Source: Paenibacillus sp. CC-CFT747 (GTDB taxonomy: Bacteria > Bacillota > Bacilli > Paenibacillales > NBRC-103111). Taken from it: a DNA stretch of 64,000 nt. Shown here in pieces: positions 44,776-54,152 of the stretch. The stretch is taken from the NCBI GenBank assembly GCA_030323305.1, contig CP106741.1, positions 6,061,501 through 6,125,500 on the forward strand, read 5' to 3'. The translations under genes were made by a program, and so were the position numbers. Numbering within the stretch: position 1 is the first letter of the stretch; every line of letters starts with the position of its first letter. The notes under the pieces are model-generated. The model worked only from the letters and a program-made list of their open reading frames with translations, was not told where the DNA came from and did no database searches.

Positions 44776-44949
44776 CGGTTTCCTCCTCAGATGCCTAGTT
44801 TTCTTCCGTTAACTTTACCATGTTCCCCCTGCTCCGCCACAGAAAGACGGTGAAAAGTTTGGCACTAAACCTTTACGGGGACCCGTCCAGGCGGTAAAAT
44901 TCTAAAGAAACCAACCGGAGAAAGAACCGCCCTTATAAAGGAGAAAATC

Positions 44950-46328
44950 ATGTCACAGCCCGGTACCGCCGTCTCATCCATCTCCCCGAGCGCCCGTCCC
45001 GTATCGCTTATCCGGCTGCTCGCTTTCTTTTTGCCGTTAGGGCTGTCCGCCAGCCTTGTCACGATTTCCCATGTCATCATTAACAGCACCCTGGCCCGTT
45101 CCGCCACGCCCGAGCTCGTCATAGCGAGCTACGCCATTGCGATGAGCCTGCTCGCCATCACGGAGCGACCGGCCGTTCTGCTCCGACAAACCTGCTCGGC
45201 ACTCGTACGGGACCGGATTTCCTTCCGCGCCATGCGGACGGTGGCCTATGTCGTGTTTGGCTGCATCACCGTTGCCGGAGGTCTTGTTTCATACTCTCCG
45301 CTTGGTGTGTGGATCTTTACTTATTTCTTCGGCGTAGAGCCGGACAGGGTCCCCGACGTTATTGCCGTCTACCGGATTCTCATGTGGGTAAGCTTATTCT
45401 CCGGCGTCCGCTGTCTATATCACGGCCTTATTATTTTCAACCGGAGGACGACCTGGTTAACAATCGGTATGGTCATCCGGCTCGTCGGCATGTATTCCCT
45501 TGCCCAGTACTTCATCCGGACCGATCAGGTGACCAGCGGCCGTGTGGGGGCGATTATCTTCCTGACCGGGATGATCATCGAATGCTTGATCAGCTTCCTT
45601 GAAGGAACCGTGCTGCTGAAGAAGCAGATTCCCGAGAAACTCGAGGACCATCCGATCGAGCGCAAGGGAGAGGTTTTCACCTTTATCGTCCGCTTCTCTA
45701 TTCCTCCTTCCTCGCTGTCGTGGTCGGCCCGTCCATTAACGCCATTCTCGGCAAAACGTCGGATATGGAGCTTTCGATCGCCGCCTTTGCCATCGCGGCC
45801 AGCCTGACGCAGCTCGTTCAGAGCTTCTTCAGCTATATTCATCAGATCGTGCTTAACTTTTACCGGACGGACCGGGACCAGGTGATCCGCTTCACCCTCC
45901 TGCTGTCTCTAATTCCTACTATCCTGCTCGGCACTCTTTCGTATACGGCCGCGGGACCTTGGTTCATGACCCACCTGATGGGCGTTAACGAACAGCTGAT
46001 GACGGCCAGCCTGCATACGTTAAGGATTTTTATGATCATGACGCTGATCTTCCCCTGGCTCGATTTCTGCAATGGCATTCTGATGCTTAACGGCCAAACC
46101 AAAATCATGGTCTGGTCCCAGGCCTGCAACGTATCCGTCACTTTGATCACGCTGTTTCTATGCTTAGGCTTTCATCCGGAATGGAACGCCAGAATCGGAG
46201 CACTGGCCCAATCGTTAGGGGTTGCCGCCGAGCTGGCCGCTGCCGCCTGGGTGCTGCGCAAAACCGCCGCCGAGCAGCGGCTTGCCGTTTCCATTACGGC
46301 AAACCATTCTCCCACTTCAAGGAAATAA
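44950..46328 (+). CDS. MATE-like multi-TM exporter (one frameshift)
   Basis: About 12 TM helices over ~460 residues. The N-terminus LIRLLAFFLPLGLSASLVTI and NSTLARSATPELVIASYAIA resemble a Paenibacillus family of MatE/Wzx-like flippase-type exporters rather than the classical NorM. The frame breaks near 45696, where one C is missing from TTC(C)TCTAT; downstream SSFLAVVVGPSINAILGKT continues. This is the weakest homopolymer case (one C instead of two). AAAGGAG precedes the ATG. It is followed 20 bases later by an MFS gene, probably in the same operon. Confidence 0.78.
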
Positions 46329-46348
46329 CTCACAAAGGAATTTTGCCC

Positions 46349-47547
46349 ATGTCTGCCCTTACCCTTCCGAAGCCCGCCGGAGCCCTATCCAGAAGCCAGG
46401 AGTTTCTCCTTAAGCTTTTTCCTTCACCAACTACGGAGTCAATGCGTTTATCGCCGTCATTTTCCCGGTCTATTTCCACATGCTTGGCTTCAGCAGTCTC
46501 CAGTTCGGCATGCTTTATTCCATCGGGCCGACCGTTGGCATTATCGCCAATCTGGTTTGGGGCGTGACGAGCGACCGGTTCCAGACTATCAAGAAAATCA
46601 TAACGACCATCCTCTCCGGACAGCTTGTCTTCATTCTCCTTATGTTCCGGGCGGAGGCTTACCCGGTTATATTCGTTCTCCTGACCCTCTACTATTTCTT
46701 TCAAACTCCGGTCAATATGCTGAACGACAGCCAAATTCTGCTTCATACGAAGCAGACCGGCAAAAGCTACGCCTCCTACCGGGTCTGGGGCTCTATTGGC
46801 TTTGCCGTAGCGGCCCTCTTGTTCGGCCTGCTGCTGAAGACCCCTACGCACGGAAAAATGGCGCTGCTCTGCATCGGGAACGTCGCTTTGGCTCTCCTGC
46901 TCTCTCTTCTGCTGAAGGATGCCAGGGGGCCGGCTTCAAGAAGATGCAGTTCACCGGATTAGGGAAGGTTCTCCTCGCTCCCCGGCTGACGGTCTTCCTT
47001 CTTCTCGTGCTGCTTCTTGCCGTTGCGGCCCGGATCAACGACGGGTTCCTGTCCCTCTATTTGCTGGAACGGGGGCCGGCCAAGCCGTCATCGGCTCGTC
47101 CTGGATGGTTTCCGCCCTGAGCGAAATCCCCTTTTTCTCCTGCTCTCCCGGTACGGGGATCGCTTCCGTGAGCTGCCGCTGCTTGCTTTTGCGGGGTTGA
47201 TGTATACCGTCCGGTTCTTTCTGATGAGTCTGCCTCTTACTCCCGGCATGATACTGGCGGTTCAGACGATGCACAGCCTGTCCTTCGGCATCTTCCTGAT
47301 TACCGCGCTCCGTTACCTCCAGGGAATCGTTCCGGACCGCTTCCGGGCCACCGGCCAGGCCGTCTTTAACGTCACGTGGGGCAGCTTGTCCGGCCTCATT
47401 GGCGGCTTCCTCGGAGGACAGCTCTTCGATGTGTACGGCGGACACGAGGTCTACTTAACCGCGACCGCCTTCGCCGGGATCAGCACGGTGGGTTTCTTTG
47501 TGTTCGGCCGGCTGTCGCTCCGGAAATCCGGGGAGGAATCTCTATAA
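46349..47547 (+). CDS. MFS transporter, MFS_1-like (four frameshifts)
   Basis: A 12-TM transporter of the same group as 36558-37702. Recognisable parts are GVNAFIAVIFPVYFHMLGF, GVTSDRFQTIKKIITTIL and YASYRVWGSIGFAVAALLFG in the first half, and SFGIFLITALRYLQGIVPDR followed by RATGQAVFNVTWGSLSGL in the second. The frame is restored by adding one base at T5 46416-46420, G5 46925-46929, G5 47071-47075 and T5 47132-47136. AAGGAA precedes the ATG. It lies 20 bases after the MATE-like gene; the pair could export related compounds. Confidence 0.83.
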
Positions 47548-47737
47548 CAAGCCGACGAAGGAGTGCTGCCCCCGCCGGGAGCTCCGCAAGCCCCTTCTAG
47601 CCCAAGCAAGGGAATCGGGAACCTATCTTTGCTTTTCCCGGGAGGGCCGTTATAATAAGAATAGCCTTAGGACCAGGTCTTAAGATTGAAAAGCGTTGCG
47701 AGTTAAAGAACTTATTTTACTTAAAGGCGGTTTAGCA

Positions 47738-48382
47738 ATGGATTATCAGGCATTCAAAAGCATTGTTCTCGACCGGCGGAGCATCCGCCGTTATACCGAT
47801 CAGGAAGTAGCCGTGGAGGATATCCGCGAAATCATCGACTGCGCCCGCTATGCGCCGAGCGACACCAATTCGCAGACGTGGCAGTTCATTGCCGTAACCA
47901 GCCGGGAGAAGATCAAGGAAATTGAGCGTCTCACCTGGGAGCAGCTGCATAAGCGCGCGGAGGAGGCAGAGAAGAAGGGATTGTCCAAAGAAGCCCGGCT
48001 TCTGACGAAATCCTTCGGTCCCTATGCGACGGCCTTCTCGCAGGCTCCCGTCCTTCTGGTCTGCCTCGCCACTCCGTACCAGTCTAAATTCCGGGAGAAA
48101 ATCTTCGATCCGGTCCAGCTGGTCGGCGAGCATGTCTGGGCGGAGGAAGGAATCAAGAGCAGCTGCCTCGCTGCCCAGAACCTCATGCTGGCCGCTCACG
48201 CCAAAGGCCTCGGCACCTGTCCGATGACCGGCCCCGTCCTGCTGGCCGAGGAACAGCTGCGGCAGGTTCTCGACATCCCCGAGGAGTGCCAGGTGAATAT
48301 GGTCATCGCCCTCGGACACCCTTCTGAAACGCCGGGCCGTTTGCCCCGCAAAGAGATCGACGACATTCTGACGATTGTTTAA
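47738..48382 (+). CDS. Nitroreductase-family FMN oxidoreductase
   Basis: A 214-residue FMN-binding flavoenzyme. The FMN phosphate motif DRRSIRRYTDQEVAVEDIRE starts the fold. ARYAPSDTNSQTWQFIAVTS and the C-terminal GLGTCPMTGPVL and VIALGHPSETPGRLPRK blocks are standard for NfsA/YdgI-like enzymes. The substrate (nitro compounds, quinones, enones) cannot be read. Start ATG 47738 has AAAGGCGG upstream. A TATAAT at 47651-47656 is a plausible -10. Monocistronic. Confidence 0.93.
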   Translation: MDYQAFKSIVLDRRSIRRYTDQEVAVEDIREIIDCARYAPSDTNSQTWQFIAVTSREKIKEIERLTWEQLHKRAEEAEKKGLSKEARLLTKSFGPYATAFSQAPVLLVCLATPYQSKFREKIFDPVQLVGEHVWAEEGIKSSCLAAQNLMLAAHAKGLGTCPMTGPVLLAEEQLRQVLDIPEECQVNMVIALGHPSETPGRLPRKEIDDILTIV

Positions 48383-48469
48383 GCAGAGAGCCCACCGAAC
48401 CGCTCCATGCGAGCTCTGCCGCTGTAGACAAGCCGGAGGAAGGGAAAGAGAAAAGCAAAACATAAATAG

Positions 48470-48494
48470 AAAAAGCCGCGAAAAGCTTCGCGGC
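48470..48494 (-). terminator. Terminator of the hrtBA operon
   Basis: Read leftward: GCCGCGAA, a 4-base loop, TTCGCGGC, then TTTTTC. It lies about 100 bases beyond the hrtA stop. Confidence 0.7.
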
Positions 48495-48506
48495 TTCCTT
48501 AATTAG

Positions 48507-48540
48507 CAGACCAGCCGGGAAATTCCGGCTGGTCTGTTTT
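48507..48540 (+). terminator. Terminator after nitroreductase
   Basis: The 12-base stem CAGACCAGCCGG/CCGGCTGGTCTG has a 6-base loop and is followed by TTTT. Confidence 0.85.
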
Positions 48541-48591
48541 CATCATGACTTAGGCTGGCGGTTACCGGTATTGGAACACAGGCTCCGGACC

Positions 48592-49284
48592 TTAAACCAG
48601 GCTCGCTTGGTTCCTTTCCACCAGAGCTCCATTGTGAAGATCCAGGACCCTGTCACACAGCGGCACGACCCGGTCATCATGGGTCACGATGACGGCGCTC
48701 ATCCCCCGCTCCTTCACCAGCTTCGCCATCAGCTGCACGACCTCGCGGCCGCGCGGGGCATCCAGGCTCGCCGTCGGCTCGTCCGCCAATAGGACGGCCG
48801 GTTCGTTCATGAGAGCCCGGGCAATGGCGACCCGCTGACGCTCGCCTCCCGAGAGCTTCTCCGGGTAGGCCGACCGCCGGTGGGAAAGATCAAGTTTCCC
48901 AAGCAGCTCGCCGGCCCGCTTCGAGGCGGTGCCGGGGTCCATTCCGGCAAGCTTGGCAACCAGTACCAACTGTTCTTCCGTCTTGAGGTACGGAATGAGG
49001 TTCGCGCTCTGGAAGACGAATCCGATTCGGCGAAGCCGGAGATCGGCCAGCTCTTTTTCGGTCTTATCCAGAAGGGATTCGCCGTCCAACAGAACTTGGC
49101 CGTCCGTCGGCTTCAGCAGTGCCCCCGCGATGGACAAGAAGGTGCTTTTGCCGGAGCCCGATGGCCCCATAACCGCCACCATCTCTCCCCTGCCCACCTC
49201 CAGGTTCAAGTTATCCAGGACGGTTCTAACCGCTCCCCCATCCTCAAAGGATCTTCTGATGTTCATCAGCTTCAGTCTGCTCAT
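48592..49284 (-). CDS. hrtA: Heme-export ABC transporter ATPase HrtA
   Basis: A 230-residue MacB/LolD-type ATPase. Walker A GPSGSGKSTFLS, Q-loop SANLIPYLK, signature KLSGGERQRVAIARA, Walker B VLLADEPTASLD and the H-loop VTHDDRV are intact. It overlaps the permease gene by 41 bases. With the HssRS genes upstream, assignment as the heme efflux ATPase HrtA is well supported. Related MacAB-type lipoprotein or bacitracin systems are a weaker alternative. It would pump excess heme from the membrane, with the permease. Confidence 0.85.
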   Translation of the reverse strand: MSRLKLMNIRRSFEDGGAVRTVLDNLNLEVGRGEMVAVMGPSGSGKSTFLSIAGALLKPTDGQVLLDGESLLDKTEKELADLRLRRIGFVFQSANLIPYLKTEEQLVLVAKLAGMDPGTASKRAGELLGKLDLSHRRSAYPEKLSGGERQRVAIARALMNEPAVLLADEPTASLDAPRGREVVQLMAKLVKERGMSAVIVTHDDRVVPLCDRVLDLHNGALVERNQASLV

Positions 49285-50386
49285 GCCGCCCCCTCCCTAT
49301 CGCATCCAGAGCATCAACCCGGCTTACCTTCCACACGGAAGCAAGGGAACCGGCCAACGAAAGGATGACGAACGCGACGCCCGTCGCGGCTATCGCGGTA
49401 GGACGGAGCTCAAACGGCAGGGAGCTCGGCAGGACAGCCTGAACGAGCGTTACCACAACCAGGCTCACGATCAGGCTGACCGCCGAAAGGATCAGGACCT
49501 GCTGCGCCACGCTGCCCGTTAAATAAGCGGAACGGATGCCGATGGCTTTCAGAATGCCGAACTGGCTCGTTTTCTGAATGGTGATGACATAGAAGAAGAC
49601 CGCCAGCACCAGAAACGAGATTCCATATAGAAATACGATCATCATGAGGAGAGAGCCCTGTTCCTCCTTGTACCCGGGAATGGCGGCAACCGCCTCCGAC
49701 GCCCCGATAACCTCTGCCTTCGGCAGGACGGCCTCGAGCTCCCTCGCCTGCTCCTTCGAGGCTTTCACGGCAATTGCCGTGAATCCCTCCGGTGACGATA
49801 GGCGGCTTCCATTGGCGGCCTGGAGAGCCGGCCAATCCGTCATCCTGACGAATACAGCAGGGGTATGGCTGAACGACTCCTTCTCCACGAACCCGCCCAC
49901 CGTCCATTCCGTGCCCGACGCCTGATCCTTCAGGATCGTGCCGATACGGACTCCGGCTTCGGACAAGCTGCGGTCGACCAGAACGTGGCCCTTCTCCGAA
50001 AGCGGAGAGCCCTCAACCAGACCCGGCGCCATCCACCCCTCCGGATTAACCCCCAGGAAGGTTATATCCAGCTTCTTTGTCTCCCCTGAGGCCAGGACGG
50101 TTGCCATCTGCACACCAAACGGTTCGGCATTCCCTTCTCCGACAATCCGGAGGGCTTCCTTCCCTTGTTCCCCGTTCACCTGCGACCGGGTCAACCGGTG
50201 GTTGGAATCCGGACCCAGGATATAATGCGTCGCCGCCCGGTTCTTTATGGAAGAGGCATTGTCATAGGCCAATCCTTGGGCCAGTCCGGTCACGAACAGG
50301 ACAAGCAAGGTGACCAGCAGCATGACCGTCCCTATTAGCGCATATCGCGCCTTGGCATGTCTCATCTCCCGAATAGCCAAATACAT
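49244..50386 (-). CDS. hrtB: Heme-export ABC transporter permease HrtB
   Basis: A 380-residue FtsX-like permease. TM1 is at residues 13-38, a large extracytoplasmic domain spans 40-250 and three TM helices follow at about 265-365. The C-terminal GILKAIGIRSAYLTGSVAQQ is the FtsX-type coupling region. The C-terminus is highly charged (GRGRHEQTEADEHQKIL). It is encoded 67 bases after hssS, with a direct-repeat operator and an RBS-overlapping hairpin between. It forms an efflux complex with HrtA. Heme as substrate is inferred from the whole locus. Confidence 0.85.
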   Translation of the reverse strand: MYLAIREMRHAKARYALIGTVMLLVTLLVLFVTGLAQGLAYDNASSIKNRAATHYILGPDSNHRLTRSQVNGEQGKEALRIVGEGNAEPFGVQMATVLASGETKKLDITFLGVNPEGWMAPGLVEGSPLSEKGHVLVDRSLSEAGVRIGTILKDQASGTEWTVGGFVEKESFSHTPAVFVRMTDWPALQAANGSRLSSPEGFTAIAVKASKEQARELEAVLPKAEVIGASEAVAAIPGYKEEQGSLLMMIVFLYGISFLVLAVFFYVITIQKTSQFGILKAIGIRSAYLTGSVAQQVLILSAVSLIVSLVVVTLVQAVLPSSLPFELRPTAIAATGVAFVILSLAGSLASVWKVSRVDALDAIGRGRHEQTEADEHQKIL

Positions 50387-50396
50387 GAAGTTCCCT

Positions 50397-50417
50397 CCTT
50401 TGGTTTCCTACCAAAGG
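50397..50417 (-). promoter_or_regulatory. Hairpin overlapping the hrtB ribosome binding site
   Basis: The perfect 8-bp inverted repeat CCTTTGGT/ACCAAAGG has a 5-base loop. On the coding strand the right arm ends ACCAAAGG and runs into the Shine-Dalgarno AAGGAGGG, so folding would partly hide it. Confidence 0.6.
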
Positions 50418-50427
50418 ATACGATACG

Positions 50428-50448
50428 AAGATGAACGGGAAATGAACA
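50428..50448 (-). promoter_or_regulatory. HssR-box-like direct repeat before hrtB
   Basis: Read leftward: GTTCATTTC, CC, GTTCATCTT, i.e. GTTCAT repeated at an 11-base step. The known S. aureus HssR site is a direct repeat of GTTCATATT with 2-base spacing. The position just downstream of hssS and upstream of hrtB is right for activation of hrtBA. Confidence 0.75.
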
Positions 50449-50453
50449 ACCGA

Positions 50454-51829
50454 TTACGGATTCGGCAGCGTCACGGTAAAGACCGTCCCGGCCTCCGAGC
50501 TGGCCACTCCGACGGTTCCTCCGTGGAGCCGGACGATCTTCTTAACAATGGCGAGCCCCAGCCCCGTTCGTCCCGTAGAGCGGTCACGAGACCGGTCCGC
50601 CCGATAGAAGCGGTCGAACAGATAGGGCCAATGCTCCGGTTCAATCCCTTGGCCTGTATTCCGGACGTTGACGGCCGTATGAGACGGCCCCTGCTCGGCG
50701 ACAATCTCGATGCTTCCTCCTTGAGGTGTGTAGGTGACGGCATTGCTCAGCAGATTCATCCACACCTGCATCAGGAGAACCTCGTCCCCTTTCAGGATCA
50801 AAGGCTCGGGAATCGAGAGCTTCAGCAGCAGCTCCTTCTCGTCCAGCTGCCACTGCAGCACATGAACCGCCTGGCGGATCTGGTCCCGGAGCCGGAAAGA
50901 CACGACGGAAACCGGTTCCTCTCCCTGCTCCAAGGACGACAGAAGAAGCAGCTGCTTGCTGAGCTGGGAGAGATGGCGGCTTTCTTCCTCGATAACCGCA
51001 GCATAATGTCTACGCTCCTCCTCCGGGAGCCCCTTCTCGGCCAGTACTTTGGCAAAGCCTTGAATGGAGGTAAGAGGGGATTGAATTTCATGCGATACAT
51101 TGGACACAAACTGCTGGCGCGCTTGATCCACCCGCTCCAGCTCCTCACTCATCGTCAGGAAATGCCGGGCGAGCCGTCCGATCTCATCGAGTCTCTTAAC
51201 AGGCAGACGGAGCTTGTAATTTCCTTGGGCAATAAGCTTCGTTGCCTCGGACAGGCCGGTGATCGGTTTCACCAAGTACCGGGTACTAAGCAGGAAGAAC
51301 AGCACGCTGATGACAACCGTGAACAAGCCTATCAAAGCGAAAAAAGACGCAGCTCCCCGAACTGAAGCAGCACGTCCGGCCTCAGGAACAAGCCATAGGG
51401 CCGGCTCCCAAGGAAGACGGGAACCCCCACGGTATTGCTCAACCGGTTATCGAAGAAGCCGGTGACGAACGGCTTGTCGGGAAAGTCCGCCACCCCATGA
51501 TACCGGTTCCCTTTAAGCACCGAGCGTATGGCGTTTTCCGGGAGATCGGTCACACGGAAGGCCCGGCCATAGAAGCGGTCGTTTCCCCGGCCATCCGACC
51601 AATACAGCTGATAACCAAGCGCAGCCGACTCTTGCAAAAACTCCTCCGGGTTATCCGGATGGCTCTCCAGGTATTGTTTCAGCTGCTCCGCGACCCGGAT
51701 CAGCTTCTCGTCGTTATAGGGCTTAAGCTTGATATGATAATACAGATTAGCTCCGAGAAACCCGAGCAGGCTGCTGGCCAGAACGACGATAATTGTGGTG
51801 AGGAAGACACGGGAATATAACGATCTCAA
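50454..51829 (-). CDS. hssS: Heme-sensing histidine kinase HssS (one frameshift)
   Basis: A ~458-residue membrane kinase: TM1 (9-31), extracellular sensor (32-165), TM2 (about 167-185), HAMP, then HisKA with FVSNVSHEIQSPLTSIQGF and an HATPase domain ending GRTGLGLAIVKKIV. Sensor blocks YHGVADFPDKPFVTGFFDN and SNTVGVPVFLGS match S. aureus HssS (YHGIKDKPFALFVTGFFDN; DNTVGINF). The frame breaks at the A6 run 51340-51345, just at TM2; one extra base restores it. It overlaps hssR by 4 bases and is cotranscribed with it. Confidence 0.92.
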
Positions 51830-52506
51830 CGCTTGCCCACCTCCAGCTTGTAGCCGATCCCCCGTACCGTCACAATCGAGAAATCGTCGCCGTACTCCGC
51901 AAATCGCTGCCGGAGCCTCTTGATATGGACGTCGACCGTGCGGTCGTCCCCTTCGTAGTCCTCTCCCCAGATAAGCCGGATCAGCTCTTCCCTCGAGAAC
52001 AAGCGGCCGGGATAGTGAGCAAGCTGAGAAAGCAGATCGAATTCCTTCATCGGCAGCAGAAAATCAGAGATGCCGTCCGAAACCTCGCGATTCCTACAGT
52101 CGATTACAATCCGGTTCAAGTGCAGGGTATCGCTGGAAGGCCGCTGGTAACGCCGGAACAGGGCCTTGATCCGAAAAACAAGCTCCTGCGGCTCAAACGG
52201 CTTGGTCACATAATCGTCCGTGCCCCTTAGATAACCTTGCTGCTTGTCCGTAAGCTGATCTTTGGCCGTAAGCAGGATAATCGGAATGTCGTAAGTTTGC
52301 CTGATAAGGCCGCAAAGCTCAAGCCCATCCAGGCCGGGCATCATAATATCCAGAACGGCCATATCCAGGGAATGGTCTTTTAGAATCCGGACGGCCTCTT
52401 CCCCATCCCGCGCCTCGTGCACGCGGTAACCTTCCTTGGTCAAAACATACCTAAGCAGCTCTCTTATGTTAGCGTCATCGTCCGCTACGAGCAGGTTTCG
52501 GATCAT
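51826..52506 (-). CDS. hssR: Response regulator HssR
   Basis: An OmpR-family regulator of 226 residues. Receiver acidic pocket LLVADDDANIRE, phosphorylated Asp in MAVLDIMMPGLDG, Thr/Lys in LLTAKDQL and DDYVTKPFEPQE. The winged helix has REELIRLIWGEDYEG and DDRTVDVHIKRLRQRF. The stretch TDDYVTKPFE...LVFRIKALFRRYQ is very close to S. aureus HssR. Start 52506 has AGGAGAG seven bases upstream. It likely activates hrtBA at the GTTCAT direct repeat when HssS senses heme. Confidence 0.93.
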   Translation of the reverse strand: MIRNLLVADDDANIRELLRYVLTKEGYRVHEARDGEEAVRILKDHSLDMAVLDIMMPGLDGLELCGLIRQTYDIPIILLTAKDQLTDKQQGYLRGTDDYVTKPFEPQELVFRIKALFRRYQRPSSDTLHLNRIVIDCRNREVSDGISDFLLPMKEFDLLSQLAHYPGRLFSREELIRLIWGEDYEGDDRTVDVHIKRLRQRFAEYGDDFSIVTVRGIGYKLEVGKR

Positions 52507-52602
52507 GAGACTCTCTCCTACTATTGCGATTATGGGTTCCTTGGTGCATCCTCTTATTTTCACCGGAAGGCAGGGAAATAACAAGCGGACCGGCCGGAAA
52601 AC

Positions 52603-52640
52603 AAAAAACAGCATCCGGCTGGGCCGAATGCTGTGTTTCG
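52603..52640 (-). terminator. Terminator of the cold-shock gene
   Basis: Read leftward: ACAGCATTCGGC, a short loop, GCCGGATGCTGT, then T6. Confidence 0.85.
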
Positions 52641-52662
52641 CTAATTTATAAGTTAGTGAAGC

Positions 52663-52860
52663 TTATAATTTAATGACGTTAGCTGCTTGAGCGCCGCGGT
52701 TTCCTTGAGTGATTTCGAATTCAACTTCTTGACCTTCGTCAAGGGATTTGAATCCTTCGCCTTGGATAGCCGAGAAGTGAACGAATACGTCTTCGCCGCC
52801 CTCAACCGAGATAAAACCGTAGCCTTTTTCTGCGTTGAACCATTTAACTGTACCTTTCAA
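52663..52860 (-). CDS. csp: Cold-shock protein CspB/CspD type
   Basis: A 65-residue single-strand nucleic acid binder. RNP1 is KGYGFISV and RNP2 is VFVHFSAI. It starts at a TTG codon, with AGGAGG eight bases before. A compact leader (about 40 nt from the TATAAT at 52911-52906) contains the hairpin TCGCCA/TGGCGA with loop TTCG just before the ribosome binding site. The C-terminus RGAQAANVIKL is typical for Firmicutes. Monocistronic. Confidence 0.95.
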   Translation of the reverse strand: MKGTVKWFNAEKGYGFISVEGGEDVFVHFSAIQGEGFKSLDEGQEVEFEITQGNRGAQAANVIKL

Positions 52861-52881
52861 GTAAACAACCTCCTAAAAATA

Positions 52882-52911
52882 TCGCCATTCGTGGCGAATA
52901 AATCCATTATA
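52882..52911 (-). promoter_or_regulatory. csp promoter -10 and leader hairpin
   Basis: TATAAT is at 52911-52906. The 6-bp hairpin with a stable loop at 52897-52882 is a few bases downstream of the expected start. It is a candidate temperature-dependent element. Confidence 0.5.
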
Positions 52912-52935
52912 GCACGGGCGGCAGCACAGATCAAG

Positions 52936-53658
52936 CTACTTTCCAAGAACTTTTCCGGAATTTTTGGTCAGAACCAGCAGGGAGTCGGAACCCGGGATAA
53001 AAGGCAGTCCGGACCGGGCCGTCCGAGAAGAAATCCCTTCCCCTTCCAGCTCCGTTAGGAGTTTCTCCAGATGGGGATAAGGCTCCCAATGAAGATCCAC
53101 AAGCGGGTAAATCCTTAGCTGCCCTTCCGGACGGACCACTCGAATAAGCTCTCTCACCGCTGCCAAGTGAAAATCGTAATCCAGCTGGCGGTTGTAAAGG
53201 AACAGAAAGTGGCTGCACAGCACCAAGGAAAAGGCTTCGTCTTCAAAAGGAAGCTTAGGCAAGGATGCCGGCTTATACCGCCTTGCCCCTTCCCGTTCAA
53301 AGTCGGCAAGGAACAGGCTTAAGGACTGCTCCCGATTGGCTCGGTGAGCATCCAAGCTTCCATAATAAGACCAGTCGTACTGGTGGGCCAGGCCCTTCAA
53401 TTTGGCCGTGGAGGTCTCAATCTCTTCTCTTCCGTGCTTCTCCAGTTCGTGCCGGGACATGGCATACTGGGGATCGGCCGCCATGACCTCATAGCCGTTC
53501 CGGCCGGCTCCGGCGGCAAAGGAAGAAGCCCCTCCCGCCACATCCAGAACGGGGCCCGCCTCAAGATCCGCTGGCTCCAGCGCGAACATGTCTGCGTATT
53601 CCCGGTACGACCGGCAGGTCATGGCCACTCCGGTTTGCTCATAAAACTCTTTGCTCAT
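52936..53658 (-). CDS. SAM-dependent methyltransferase-like protein
   Basis: A 240-residue class I methyltransferase fold. Motif I is GPVLDVAGGASSFAAGAGR; the acidic end of beta2 is EVMAADPQYAMS; beta4 is FSLVLCSHFLFLY; then VRELIRVVRPEGQLRIYP. There is no membrane segment. The substrate is unknown; relatives are annotated as generic methyltransferases. A ribosome binding site GAGAGTGCAGATGAG is weak. It is not in an obvious operon. Confidence 0.82.
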   Translation of the reverse strand: MSKEFYEQTGVAMTCRSYREYADMFALEPADLEAGPVLDVAGGASSFAAGAGRNGYEVMAADPQYAMSRHELEKHGREEIETSTAKLKGLAHQYDWSYYGSLDAHRANREQSLSLFLADFEREGARRYKPASLPKLPFEDEAFSLVLCSHFLFLYNRQLDYDFHLAAVRELIRVVRPEGQLRIYPLVDLHWEPYPHLEKLLTELEGEGISSRTARSGLPFIPGSDSLLVLTKNSGKVLGK

Positions 53659-53866
53659 CTCATCTGCACTCTCCTCTACTCTACTCAGCTCAGCTCTTTA
53701 CAGCGCCGGCGCTTACCGGCTTGAAGGGATTTTACCATCCGGATGCTGGTAAATCAATCCCATTTTCACCGGCTTTCTCCTCTCTTCGTTTTTGATTAAA
53801 TGAACCGATCATGCTAAAGTTAAGGGTAACGCATTATACATTATTCCATGAAGGAGCCGTCTTTCA

Positions 53867-54109
53867 ATGAGCCACGGAATCAAGAAGCACTTAATCTATA
53901 AGAAGGACAAATGGAACATGCTCACCGTAGAGGTTAACGGCAAAACGCTGATCCTACGCGAAATTTCCGATCAATGGGGCGAGGAATGCCATGAATTTCT
54001 CAGCCGCCCGGCCCTTATGCATTGGGTGGAGGACCGGTTCGCTCCCGAAAAGTTCGAGGGAACCGAGGAGGAGCGCGAGGAAATCCTGAAAGCCTTTAAA
54101 GAGGTGTGA
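53867..54109 (+). CDS. Small conserved hypothetical protein
   Basis: An 80-residue soluble, charged protein: SHGIKKHLIYKKDKWNMLTV, then EVNGKTLILREISDQWGEEC and the helical FAPEKFEGTEEEREEILKAF. It has one Cys and several Trp. No domain is recognised. It has a GGAG site at about 10 bases and lies before, but not within, the terC riboswitch transcript. Confidence 0.6.
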   Translation: MSHGIKKHLIYKKDKWNMLTVEVNGKTLILREISDQWGEECHEFLSRPALMHWVEDRFAPEKFEGTEEEREEILKAFKEV

Positions 54110-54152
54110 CACCGGCCGCAGCGGAAGGAATAAGCAGCCCGAAAAGCGGGAA

